A stretch of 64,000 bases of DNA from Streptomyces coelicoflavus (GTDB lineage: Bacteria; Actinomycetota; Actinomycetes; Streptomycetales; Streptomycetaceae), in NCBI RefSeq assembly GCF_003112555.1, contig NZ_BEWB01000007.1, positions 248,001-312,000 of the forward strand. Reading direction: 5' to 3'. Below the pieces are notes generated by a model that saw nothing but the letters and a program-made list of their open reading frames with translations, made no database searches and was not told the origin of the DNA. Positions 31,340 through 39,570 of the stretch are shown here, piece after piece (position 1 is the first letter of the stretch; each line of letters starts with the position of its first letter). The position numbers and the translations under genes are program-made.

Positions 31340-33070
31340 ATGTCAGTGTCTGCACCCCCCACCCCGCCCCGGACGCAGAAACCCGTCCGCTCGACCCCGG
31401 CCGTCCCGCTGCTCGTGCTGCCGGCCACCGCCGCGGCCGCGGGCGCCGCCTGGGCCGCCGCTCCCGAGACCGCCCGGAGCTGGACCGCGACCCTCGCCGT
31501 CACGTCCTGGCTGTGCGTCGCCGTGTCCGTCGGCCTCGGCTCCTACCTGGTCGGACGGGCACGCCGGACGGCGGCGGACCGGCGGACGGAGATCAGCGCC
31601 CTCAAGGGCCGGCTCGCGCAGGACAACGCCGGCCTCGCCCACCTGGTCAACGTCGCGCTGCCGGGCATCGCGCAGCACGTGCGCGACGGCACCGGCGCGG
31701 ACGACGCCGTCGCCCGCGCCGCACCCGCCTCCGGCCCCCACCTGCGTCAGGTCGTACAGAGCTTCGCCGTACTGGTGGAGGACGCCGTACGGCACGCGGC
31801 GGAGGCCGAGTCCCGGCGGCAGCAGGCGGTTCAGGAGGCACACGGAGTCACCGCCGAGCTGGAACGGCTGACCGAGGGCACTCTGCCCGCCGCCGTGGAG
31901 AAGCTGCGGGACGGCACCTCGGCCGAGAACGTGCTCGCCGAGCTGGAGTGGCCGCGCGGAGCAGGGGCGCGTGCCTGCGCCGAGCTGTTCGTCCGGGAAC
32001 TGGCCCACAGCGAACGGCGCACCGCCGCCGCCCAGGCCGCCTCCGCCAAGTCCCTCGGCCGCGTCCAGGCCAAGGCCGTCAGCATGCTCGCCGACCTGAG
32101 GGACATGCAGGATCGTCACGGCGAGGAGGTCCTCGGCGACCTGCTGCGCCTGGACCACAGCACCTCGCAGCTCGGCCTCATCACCGACCGCCTGGCCCTC
32201 CTGATGGGCGGGCGCTCCAGCCGGGCCTGGAACAGGCCCATCGTGATGGAGAGCATCCTGCGCGGCGCGGTCGGCCGGATCGCCGCCTACCAGCGGGTCC
32301 GCATGCACTGCTCCACCAACGCCGCGATCTCCGGCTACGCGGCCGAGGGCGTCATGCACCTTTTGGCCGAACTCATGGACAACGCCGCCAACTTCTCGCC
32401 GCCCATCGACGAGGTCCACGTCTACGTGGAGGAACGTACCGCCGGAATCGTCGTCACCATCGAGGACAGCGGGCTGAAGATGGCCGACGCCGCCATGCGC
32501 CACGCCGAACAGGCGGTGTCGGGGCGGACGAACGACCTGGCCTCGCTCCAGGGCACCCGCCTCGGCCTCGCCGTGGTGGGGCGGCTGGCCGCCAAGTACG
32601 GCGTCGGCGTGAGCTACCGGCCGTCCTCGCGCGGCGGCACGGGCGTCGTCGTCCTGGTACCGCCCCAGCTGCTCGCCCAGCAACGGGAACCGGGGCCGGC
32701 CCTGACCGGCCGCACCTTCGGGGGCGGCGGCGTCTCCGCCGTCCCCGGTCCCGCCCCCGCCGCGGAGGCCACGGGAATCGCGCGGCGCGTCCCGGACGTC
32801 CGGCCGGTGGAGCGGACCGGCCTGCCCGGCCAGACGGCGCGATCCGCTCCCGCGGCCGCCACGCCGGGCGGTCTGCCGATGCGTGCCCCCGGCCGCACGA
32901 TGGCCGAGGCGGAGGCCGAGCGGGAACGCCGCGACCACCACCGGCCGCCCGCCGGCCCGGCCGTGCCGGCCTCTCGCGACGCCGGAGCCAGCTTCGGCGC
33001 CTTCCACCGCGGGCGCCGGTCAGGGGCGACCGGCGGCGCGCCGGACTCCGAACCGCCGGTTCCGGGATAG
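31340..33070 (+). CDS. cvnA: Conservon sensor kinase-like protein CvnA
   Basis: The 576-residue membrane protein has two TM helices (about residues 20-75), a coiled region, and a GHKL ATPase domain (about 300-440) with LAELMDNAANFSPP as the N box and VVVTIEDSGLKM as G1. A LLRLDHSTSQLGLITDRLALL stretch corresponds to the DHp-like helix. The C-terminal 120 residues are Pro/Ala-rich and disordered. CvnA proteins act with CvnB-D in a membrane-associated, G-protein-like signalling complex. The ATG at 31340 follows GAGGGACC. The cvnB gene begins 111 bases later. Confidence 0.92.
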   Translation: MSVSAPPTPPRTQKPVRSTPAVPLLVLPATAAAAGAAWAAAPETARSWTATLAVTSWLCVAVSVGLGSYLVGRARRTAADRRTEISALKGRLAQDNAGLAHLVNVALPGIAQHVRDGTGADDAVARAAPASGPHLRQVVQSFAVLVEDAVRHAAEAESRRQQAVQEAHGVTAELERLTEGTLPAAVEKLRDGTSAENVLAELEWPRGAGARACAELFVRELAHSERRTAAAQAASAKSLGRVQAKAVSMLADLRDMQDRHGEEVLGDLLRLDHSTSQLGLITDRLALLMGGRSSRAWNRPIVMESILRGAVGRIAAYQRVRMHCSTNAAISGYAAEGVMHLLAELMDNAANFSPPIDEVHVYVEERTAGIVVTIEDSGLKMADAAMRHAEQAVSGRTNDLASLQGTRLGLAVVGRLAAKYGVGVSYRPSSRGGTGVVVLVPPQLLAQQREPGPALTGRTFGGGGVSAVPGPAPAAEATGIARRVPDVRPVERTGLPGQTARSAPAAATPGGLPMRAPGRTMAEAEAERERRDHHRPPAGPAVPASRDAGASFGAFHRGRRSGATGGAPDSEPPVPG

Positions 33071-33181
33071 GCGCGCCGGACCGCTTCCCCCTCACACCTC
33101 ATCGCGGCGCGCCGCACGGCGCGCACCGGTGCCCCTCGCTCCCACCGCTCGTGTCGCTCGTGAGATTGGAGGAACGGGCCG

Positions 33182-33640
33182 GTGACCCCAGCACCAGCAG
33201 CCACCGTCCCCGCACCCAACATGCAGACCACCGACAACAGCCTCACCTGGCTCCTGCAGAACCTCCTGGACCGCACCCCCGGTACCCGCCACGCCCTCGT
33301 CCTGTCCCGCGACGGCCTCAAGCTCTGCTGGACCGAACACCTCACCCTGGACCGGGCCGACCAGCTCGCCGCGATCTGCTCGGGCATCCAGGCCCTCGCC
33401 CAGGGCGCCTCCGTCGAGTTCGGCAACGGAACCGGCGGCGTACGGCACTCCATGACCGAGTTCCACGGCGGCCTGCTGTTCATCGTGGAGGCGGGTGAGG
33501 GCGCCCACCTGGCCGTCGTCGCCGTGGAGGACGCCGATCCCGGCGTGGTCGGCCACCAGATGACCGAGATGGTCGACCAGATCGGCGACCACCTGAGGGC
33601 CGAGCCGCGCCACGCCGTTCCCGGGAGCGGCTCGTCGTGA
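33182..33640 (+). CDS. cvnB: Conservon roadblock/LC7 protein CvnB
   Basis: The 152-residue protein is a roadblock/LC7 domain (NSLTWLLQNLLDRTPGTRHALVLSRDGLKL is the typical opening), which binds the CvnD GTPase as a regulator. The GTG at 33182 follows TTGGAGGA. The stop overlaps the cvnC start by GTGA (33637-33640). Confidence 0.93.
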   Translation: MTPAPAATVPAPNMQTTDNSLTWLLQNLLDRTPGTRHALVLSRDGLKLCWTEHLTLDRADQLAAICSGIQALAQGASVEFGNGTGGVRHSMTEFHGGLLFIVEAGEGAHLAVVAVEDADPGVVGHQMTEMVDQIGDHLRAEPRHAVPGSGSS

Positions 33641-33993
33641 CGCGCAGGCCCGTGGACACCGGCGCACCCGACCGGCTCTACACGGTCACCGGCGGGCGCA
33701 GCCGCGCCGACGACTCCTTCGACCTCGTCACCCTGGTGGTCGCCGAGTGCGGGCCGTCGGCCGGCATGCAGTCGGAACACGTCCACATCCTCGACCTGTG
33801 CCGGCACCCCACGGCCGTGGTCGAGATCGCCGCCGAGCTGGCCCTGCCCATCACGGTGGTCCGCATCCTGCTCGGCGACCTGCTCGCCACCGGAAACATC
33901 ACCGCCCGCCATCCACGCCTGGGGCAGACCGCCGCGTCGCACCCCGATACCGCCCTTCTCCAGGAGGTGCTCCATGGGCTCCGCAACCTCTAG
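33637..33993 (+). CDS. cvnC: Conservon DUF742 protein CvnC
   Basis: The 118-residue DUF742 protein carries the family motif EHVHILDLCRHPTAVVEIAAELALPITVVRILLGDLL, a winged-helix-like fold. Its biochemical role is not established. It is translationally coupled to cvnB and overlaps cvnD by 20 bases. Confidence 0.93.
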   Translation: MTRRPVDTGAPDRLYTVTGGRSRADDSFDLVTLVVAECGPSAGMQSEHVHILDLCRHPTAVVEIAAELALPITVVRILLGDLLATGNITARHPRLGQTAASHPDTALLQEVLHGLRNL

Positions 33994-34582
33994 CGGCCGC
34001 AAGCCCCTGACCGACGCCGCGGAGACCGGACTCAAGATCGTCGTCGTGGGCGGCTTCGGAGTCGGCAAGACCACCCTCGTCCGCTCCGTCAGCGAGATCC
34101 GGCCGCTCAACACCGAAGAGGTCATGACCCAGGCCGGAGTCGGCGTCGACGAGACCGGCTCGGTCACCGCGAAGACCACCACCACGGTGGCCTTCGACTT
34201 CGGCCGCATCAGCCTCAACGACCGCATGGTGCTGTACCTGTTCGGCGCCCCCGGCCAGGAGCGCTTCTGGTTCCTGTGGGACCGGCTGTTCTCCGGCACC
34301 CTCGGCGCGGTCGTCCTCGTCGACACCCGCCGGATGGACGACTCCTGGTACGCGATAGACCGGCTGGAACACCACAGGACCCCTTTCGTGGTGGCCGTGA
34401 ACCGCTTCGACGACGACACCGCCCGGCACTCCCTGGACGAGATCCGGCTGGCCCTCGCGCTGCCCGATCACGTGCCGCTGATCGACTGCGACGCGCGGGT
34501 GCGGACGTCGGGCAAGAACGTGCTGGTCACCCTCGTGGACCACCTCTACCAACTGGCCCTGGCCCAGGAGAGCGCATCGTGA
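33974..34582 (+). CDS. cvnD: Conservon small GTPase CvnD
   Basis: The 202-residue Ras-like ATP/GTP-binding protein has the P-loop GGFGVGKTT (residues about 25-33), switch II GAPGQERF, the base motif NRFD (variant of NKxD) and CDAR as G5. It should be the switch of the conservon. GGAGGTG lies 6 bases before the ATG. It overlaps the P450 gene by GTGA (34579-34582). Confidence 0.94.
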   Translation: MGSATSSGRKPLTDAAETGLKIVVVGGFGVGKTTLVRSVSEIRPLNTEEVMTQAGVGVDETGSVTAKTTTTVAFDFGRISLNDRMVLYLFGAPGQERFWFLWDRLFSGTLGAVVLVDTRRMDDSWYAIDRLEHHRTPFVVAVNRFDDDTARHSLDEIRLALALPDHVPLIDCDARVRTSGKNVLVTLVDHLYQLALAQESAS

Positions 34583-35841
34583 CCGACCTCGACCCCGCAC
34601 CCCGCCCCGTCGCCGCACCGGGCTGCCCCGCGCACCCCGACGCCGTGCCGCTGGCCGGCCTGGAGTACCAGCAGACACCGTCGGACCTGTACCGCGGACT
34701 GCGCGCCGAACACGGTGCCGTCGCGCCCGTGCTCCTCGACGGCGGCATCCCCGCCTGGCTGGTCCTCGGCTACCCCGAGGTCAGCTATGTGACCAGCCAC
34801 GACGATCTGTTCGCACGGGACTCGCGCCGCTGGAACCAGTGGGGGAGCATCCCACCCGACTGGCCCCTGCTGCCCTACGTCGGTCATCAGCCGTCCGTCC
34901 TGTTCACCGAGGGCGAGGAACACCGGCGGCGGGCCGGCGTCATCACCCAGGCACTGGCCGGCATCGACCAGTTCGAACTGGCCCGGGACTGCCGGCACCT
35001 CGCCGACCGGCTCATCTCCGCCTTCGCGGGCAGCGGCCGCGCCGAGCTGATGAGCGGCTACGCACACCCCCTGCCCATGCTCGCCGCCGTACGCGTGTGC
35101 GGGATGCCGCACAACGGCGTCGAGACCCGGCAACTCGTCGAGGACCTGCGCATCTCCCTCGACGCGGCCGAGGGCGACGACCCGGTCGCCGCGTACACGC
35201 GCGTGGGCGAGCGCATCCACCAACTGGTCCGCCACAAGCGCGACCGGCCGGGACCCGACGTCACCTCCCGGATGCTGACCCACCCGGCGGGGCTGACCGA
35301 CGAGGAGATCGTCCAGGACCTGATCTCCGTCATCGCCGCCGCCCAGCAGCCCACCGCCAACTGGATCGGCAACACGCTCCGGCTGCTGCTCACCGACGAG
35401 CGCTTCGCCCTCAACGTGTCCGGCGGCCGCCTCAGCGTGGGGGAGGCCCTCAACGAGGTGCTGTGGCTGGACACCCCCACGCAGAACTTCATCGGCCGCT
35501 GGGCCGTCAACGACACCCAGCTGGGCGGACGGCAGATCCGGGCCGGCGACTGCCTCGTCCTCGGTCTCGCCGCGGCCAACACCGACCCGCAGCTGTGGCC
35601 CGAAGCGCACGTCGGCGCCGAGAACTCCGCGCACCTGTCCTTCAGCAACGGAGAGCACCGCTGCCCCTACCCGGCACCCCTGCTCGCCGACGTCATCGCC
35701 CGCACCGCGGTCGAGACCCTGCTGGAACGCCTCCCCGACCTCGTCCTCGCGGTCGAACCGGGCGAGCTGACCTGGCGCCCGTCCATCTGGATGCGCGGTC
35801 TGACGACGCTGCCCGCCGTCTTCACGCCCGTCGTGGCCTGA
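34579..35841 (+). CDS. cvnE: Conservon-linked cytochrome P450 with ExxW in the K helix (CYP157-like)
   Basis: The 420-residue P450 is the fifth gene of the conservon. The heme ligand is Cys362 in FSNGEHRCPYP, where the residue two after Cys is Tyr rather than Gly. The I helix has AAAQQPTANW. The K-helix ExxR motif, nearly invariant in P450s, is replaced by E293-V-L-W296. Loss of ExxR is known in the CYP157 family, which is typically found in conservons, so assignment to that family is likely. The substrate and redox partner are unknown. Confidence 0.9.
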   Translation: MTDLDPAPRPVAAPGCPAHPDAVPLAGLEYQQTPSDLYRGLRAEHGAVAPVLLDGGIPAWLVLGYPEVSYVTSHDDLFARDSRRWNQWGSIPPDWPLLPYVGHQPSVLFTEGEEHRRRAGVITQALAGIDQFELARDCRHLADRLISAFAGSGRAELMSGYAHPLPMLAAVRVCGMPHNGVETRQLVEDLRISLDAAEGDDPVAAYTRVGERIHQLVRHKRDRPGPDVTSRMLTHPAGLTDEEIVQDLISVIAAAQQPTANWIGNTLRLLLTDERFALNVSGGRLSVGEALNEVLWLDTPTQNFIGRWAVNDTQLGGRQIRAGDCLVLGLAAANTDPQLWPEAHVGAENSAHLSFSNGEHRCPYPAPLLADVIARTAVETLLERLPDLVLAVEPGELTWRPSIWMRGLTTLPAVFTPVVA

Positions 35842-35854
35842 CCCGTACGGCCCG

Positions 35855-37078
35855 TCAGGCCGCGGGAGTGAAGCGCACCGGCAGCGACTGGGGCCCACGG
35901 GTGAACACGCCCCGCTCCACCACCTCGAACCCGTCCTCCGTCCGCAGGCCGGGCAGGGCGTCCAGGAGCTGCCCGACCCCGGTCTCGACCTCCGCCTTCG
36001 CCAGCAGCGCCCCGACGCAGAAGTGCCGGCCGAGCGCGAAGGCGAGATGGTCGGCGGCGGCCGAGAAGGCGGTCGTGGTGGTCAGGTCGTCGCGCATGAT
36101 GTCGAAGCGGTCCGGATCGCGGTAGCGGCTCTCGTCCCGGTTGGCCGCGCCGATGAGGCAGGTGACGGTGGCGCCGGCGGGTATCGTGCCGCCGCTGAGC
36201 GTGACGTCCGTCGCCGTCTGACGCATGATCATGTGGACCGGCGGCGTGTAGCGGAGCGTCTCGGCGAAGGCACGCGGGATCAGACTGCGGTCCTCGCGCA
36301 CGGCCGCCAACTGGTCCGGGTGGGCCAGCAGGTTGGCGAAGATGCCGGCGATCGCCTTGTCGGTGGTCTCGCCGCCCGCCGCGAGCAGCAGGCTGCAGAA
36401 CGCCTTGATGTCCTCGTCGCTCATCCGCACGCCGTCCACCTCGGCGGCGCACAGGGTGGACAGCAGGTCGTCGCCCGGCTTCTCGCGGCGCTCCCGGATG
36501 ATCGGGAACATGTACTCGGCGAACTCCACCCGGGTGCGCGCACCGGCGGCGGCGACCTGCTGGTCCCCCGAGAGGTTGCCGAGGAAGGCGATGACCGACG
36601 TGTACCAGCCGTGGAACCGGTCGTGGTCGGCCTTGTCCAGGCCCAGCATGTCCGCGATGACGTTGACGGGGAACCGGGTGGCGTAGTCGGCGACCAGGTC
36701 GGCGCGGCCGGTGTGCCGGAACGCGTCGATCAGCTCACGGGAGTTGCGCTCGATCACCGGCAGGAACCGCTCCTGGAGATCGGCGCCGCGGAAGGCCGGG
36801 GCGACCAGCGCACGCCGGACCGCGTGCTCCCGGCCGCTGAGCTGGAGGATCGTCCGGCCGTGCACCGGCTCGATCTGCCAGTCGTAGTTCTCGGTCGTGA
36901 ACTGCCCGCCCCGGTCCTTGAAGACGCGCTCCACGTCCTCGTAGCGCGAGACGATCCAGCTCTGGGTCGCCTCGTGCCGGATGAGGGGAGCGCTGTCCCG
37001 CATCGTCCGGTAGGCGGGATACGGGTTCGCCGCGAACTCGGGGGAGAGGATGTCGGGGACCTGCTGCGCGGTGGACAT
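35855..37078 (-). CDS. Cytochrome P450 with canonical motifs
   Basis: This 407-residue soluble P450 has all standard motifs: AAGGETTDKA in the I helix, ETLR as ExxR, and FALGRHFCVGALLAK around the heme Cys. It converges on the conservon P450 with only 13 bases between stop codons. The start at 37078 has GAGGAG 5 bases upstream. No ferredoxin gene is adjacent. The pairing of a canonical P450 with a CYP157-like one next to a conservon is common in Streptomyces. Confidence 0.93.
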   Translation of the reverse strand: MSTAQQVPDILSPEFAANPYPAYRTMRDSAPLIRHEATQSWIVSRYEDVERVFKDRGGQFTTENYDWQIEPVHGRTILQLSGREHAVRRALVAPAFRGADLQERFLPVIERNSRELIDAFRHTGRADLVADYATRFPVNVIADMLGLDKADHDRFHGWYTSVIAFLGNLSGDQQVAAAGARTRVEFAEYMFPIIRERREKPGDDLLSTLCAAEVDGVRMSDEDIKAFCSLLLAAGGETTDKAIAGIFANLLAHPDQLAAVREDRSLIPRAFAETLRYTPPVHMIMRQTATDVTLSGGTIPAGATVTCLIGAANRDESRYRDPDRFDIMRDDLTTTTAFSAAADHLAFALGRHFCVGALLAKAEVETGVGQLLDALPGLRTEDGFEVVERGVFTRGPQSLPVRFTPAA

Positions 37079-37206
37079 GAGGCTCCTCGGTCGACAACGG
37101 CCTTGTCCCGCCAGGTTATTGACGACGCGACGAGTCCGACAGACCGCGCGCGGCCGGGGCGGGAACCCGTCAGGCCTCGCCGTCCGCGGAGCCGTCCACG
37201 GAGCCG

Positions 37207-37968
37207 TCAGGCCTCGCCGTCCACCGAGGCGCGCAGCCGTGCGCTGGCCATCCGCATGTGCTCGGCCATCGCCCGGTCCGCCGCCTCCGGATCGCGGGCG
37301 CGGATCGCTTGGAGCACCGCGTCGTGCTCGCACAGCGTGCCACTGACCGTCCCCTCGATGTCGCTGACGCGCTCCATCCAGACCTGGAGCAGCGCCCGGA
37401 TGCTGTGCAGGATGTCGCTGAGCACGGTGTTGCCGGCGATGCGGGCCGTCTCCAGGTGGAAGGCGATGTCCGCGTCGATGAACGCCGTGACGTCGTCGCC
37501 CGCGTCGCGCATGTGCTGGAGGTGCCGCTCCAGCAGGGCCACGTCCTCGTCGCTCGCGCGTTCCGCCGCCAGCCGGGCCGAGACACCCTCCATGTACGTA
37601 CGGACCTCGACCAGGTCCTGCGTGCGCCGCTGGCCCAGCATCAGGCCCCAGTTGATCGCCCGGGGCAGGAACTCCGAGGTGCCCTCGCGCACGTAGGACC
37701 CGGAGCCGGGGCGGATCTCGATGATCCCGAGGACGTCCAGCGCCGAGAGCGCGCCGCGCACGCTGGACCGCGCGACGCCGAGCGCCTCCGCGAGCTGCCG
37801 CTCGGCGGGAAGCCTCGTGCCGGGCCGGATGTCGCCGGCCGAGAGGTGGTCGAGGAGGCGCTTGGCGACCTCGCTGACGGACGACTCGCGCACCACGGGA
37901 CGCAGCAGCTGCGCGAGGTCGGGCGCGGCGGCGGAGCTGTGCTGATCAGGCTGACTGGTCACGGTCAC
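37207..37968 (-). CDS. FadR-type GntR-family regulator (FCD domain)
   Basis: The 253-residue regulator has an N-terminal winged helix (about 25-95; RLPAERQLAEALGVARSSVRGALSALDVLGIIEIRPGSGSYV) and a C-terminal FCD effector domain (about 110-235) with the metal-site histidines in DADIAFHLETARIAGN and EHDAVLQAI. It is divergent from the catabolic operon and probably represses it until a sugar acid or phosphate intermediate binds. The GTG at 37968 lies inside a palindrome and lacks a good Shine-Dalgarno. Three inverted repeats fill the intergenic region. Confidence 0.9.
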   Translation of the reverse strand: MTVTSQPDQHSSAAAPDLAQLLRPVVRESSVSEVAKRLLDHLSAGDIRPGTRLPAERQLAEALGVARSSVRGALSALDVLGIIEIRPGSGSYVREGTSEFLPRAINWGLMLGQRRTQDLVEVRTYMEGVSARLAAERASDEDVALLERHLQHMRDAGDDVTAFIDADIAFHLETARIAGNTVLSDILHSIRALLQVWMERVSDIEGTVSGTLCEHDAVLQAIRARDPEAADRAMAEHMRMASARLRASVDGEA

Positions 37969-37974
37969 CAGTCA
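37952..37974. promoter_or_regulatory. Inverted repeat over the GntR gene start
   Basis: TGACTGGT (37952-37959) pairs with ACCAGTCA (37967-37974) over 7 bases and includes the regulator's GTG start codon. It contains the TGGT/ACCA half-site of FadR-type operators, consistent with autorepression. Confidence 0.65.
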
Positions 37975-38043
37975 ACCAGATGCCGCGCGTGCACGGCTGA
38001 CCAGGCAGTTCGTCGCGATTTCGGGTGTGGTTTGTCAAGGGTT

Positions 38044-38067
38044 GGGTCATGGGAAGATCTATGACCC
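38044..38067. promoter_or_regulatory. Inverted repeat in the divergent promoter region
   Basis: GGGTCAT (38044-38050) pairs with ATGACCC (38061-38067) over 10 bases. It lies next to TTGACA (38033-38038, minus strand), a possible -35 of the regulator gene. It lacks the TGGT/ACCA half-site and may bind another factor. Confidence 0.5.
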
Positions 38068-38080
38068 TCGCCACACTGGT

Positions 38081-38097
38081 AAATTGGTGACCAATTT
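38081..38097. promoter_or_regulatory. FadR/GntR operator of the catabolic operon
   Basis: AAATTGGTGACCAATTT is a perfect 17-bp palindrome (8-bp arms around one base) with the TGGT-N-ACCA core typical of FadR-type regulators. It is strikingly AT-rich for this genome. A possible -10, TAGCGT, lies at 38111-38116, so bound repressor would block the operon promoter. Confidence 0.8.
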
Positions 38098-38205
38098 GGT
38101 TCCGGAGGCTTAGCGTGAACACGAACCGGTCGGCCGCCCCCGTGGCGGACCACCCGGAGTGACCCACCCCGGACGGAGTTGTCCGGGCGAGCCGAGGAGT
38201 CGCCC

Positions 38206-39570
38206 ATGGGTGCCCAAGCGCCATCCACGGCAGTCGAGAGAACTGCCATCAAGAAGGTCTCAGTCCGCCTCGTGCCGTTCGTGGCGCTGATGTTCTTCGT
38301 GAACTACCTGGACCGCACGGCCGTCTCGTTCGCCGAACCGAACGGCATGGGCCAGGACCTCGCCCTGACCGCCGCCCAGTTCGGCTTCGCGTCCGGGATC
38401 TTCTTCCTCGGCTACATCGTGCTCGAAGTCCCCAGCAACATGGCCCTGCACCGCTTCGGAGCCCGCCGCTGGCTGGCCCGGATCATGGTGACCTGGGGCA
38501 TCGTCTCCCTGCTGTTCACCTGGGTGAGCAGCAGCGAGCAGCTCTACACGCTGCGCTTCCTGCTCGGCGTCGCCGAGGCCGGGTTCTTCCCCGGCGCCAT
38601 CCTCTTCCTCAGCCAGTGGGTGCCCTCCCGCCACCGGACCAAGATCCTGGGCCTGTTCTACCTGGCCCAGCCGCTGACCACGGTGTTCGGCGCCCCGCTC
38701 GCGGGCTGGCTGATCGGCCGGCACGGGCTGTTCGGTCTCGAGGGCTGGCGGGTGATGTTCCTGTTCGTGTCGCTGCCCGCGATCATCCTGGGCGTCGTCG
38801 CCTGGTTCTACCTGATCGACAAGCCCGCCGACGCCAAGTGGCTCACCCCCGCCGAGCGCGACTGGCTCACCACCGAACTGGCCGCCGAGAACGCCCGGAA
38901 GACCGGACACGAGAGCAAGCACGCCAAGGGCGACCTCAAGAAGGCCTTCGGCAGCGGACGCGTGTGGACCCTCGCCGCCGTCTACTTCGGTTTCGTCTAC
39001 GGCCTGTACGCCCTCGCCTTCTTCCTGCCGACCATCATCAACGGCTTCCAGGACCAGTACGACACCACGTTCAGCGTCATGGACAAGGCCTGGATCACCG
39101 CCATCCCGTACCTGCCGGCCGCCGTCGTCCTCTTCTTCTGGACCCGGCACGCCACCCGCCACGGCACCCGCACCTGGCACGTGGCCGGACCGGCCGTCGT
39201 CGGCGGCGTGTCCATCCCGCTCGCCCTCTACATGGGCTCCCCGGCGGCCACGGTCGCCGTCATCACCGTCACCGCCTGCGCCATCTTCGCGGCCCTGCCG
39301 GTCTTCTGGTCGGTGCCCTCCCGCTTCCTGACCGGAGCCGCCGCCGCGGCCGGCATCGCCCTGATCAACACCGCGGGCAACATCGCCGGGTTCGCCTCCA
39401 GCTACATCACCGGCTGGCTCAAGGACTGGACCGGCGGCTACTACGCACCGCTCTACCTCGTCGGCTTCTTCATGCTGCTCTCCGCCGCACTGATGATCGT
39501 GCTCGCCGCCCGCCACCGCACCGACGAACCGGCCGTCGCCGAGCACCAGGCCAAGGAGGCCATAGGATGA
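38206..39570 (+). CDS. MFS permease of the anion:cation symporter (ACS) type
   Basis: The 454-residue, 12-TM transporter has the ACS features NYLDRTAVSFAEP in TM1, LEVPSNMALHRFGARRWLARIM with MFS motif A, and a central loop rich in Lys/Glu (about 200-260). ACS members take up sugar acids, tartrate or phthalate. As the first gene of the operon it is probably the D-apionate (or related acid) uptake system. The ATG at 38206 has GAGGAG upstream and its stop overlaps the kinase start by ATGA. Confidence 0.9.
   Translation: MGAQAPSTAVERTAIKKVSVRLVPFVALMFFVNYLDRTAVSFAEPNGMGQDLALTAAQFGFASGIFFLGYIVLEVPSNMALHRFGARRWLARIMVTWGIVSLLFTWVSSSEQLYTLRFLLGVAEAGFFPGAILFLSQWVPSRHRTKILGLFYLAQPLTTVFGAPLAGWLIGRHGLFGLEGWRVMFLFVSLPAIILGVVAWFYLIDKPADAKWLTPAERDWLTTELAAENARKTGHESKHAKGDLKKAFGSGRVWTLAAVYFGFVYGLYALAFFLPTIINGFQDQYDTTFSVMDKAWITAIPYLPAAVVLFFWTRHATRHGTRTWHVAGPAVVGGVSIPLALYMGSPAATVAVITVTACAIFAALPVFWSVPSRFLTGAAAAAGIALINTAGNIAGFASSYITGWLKDWTGGYYAPLYLVGFFMLLSAALMIVLAARHRTDEPAVAEHQAKEAIG

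Noticed and set aside
33229..33237. Minus-strand TTGTCGGTG
   Set aside because: It lies inside cvnB and the bases 8 positions further do not match TANNNT.
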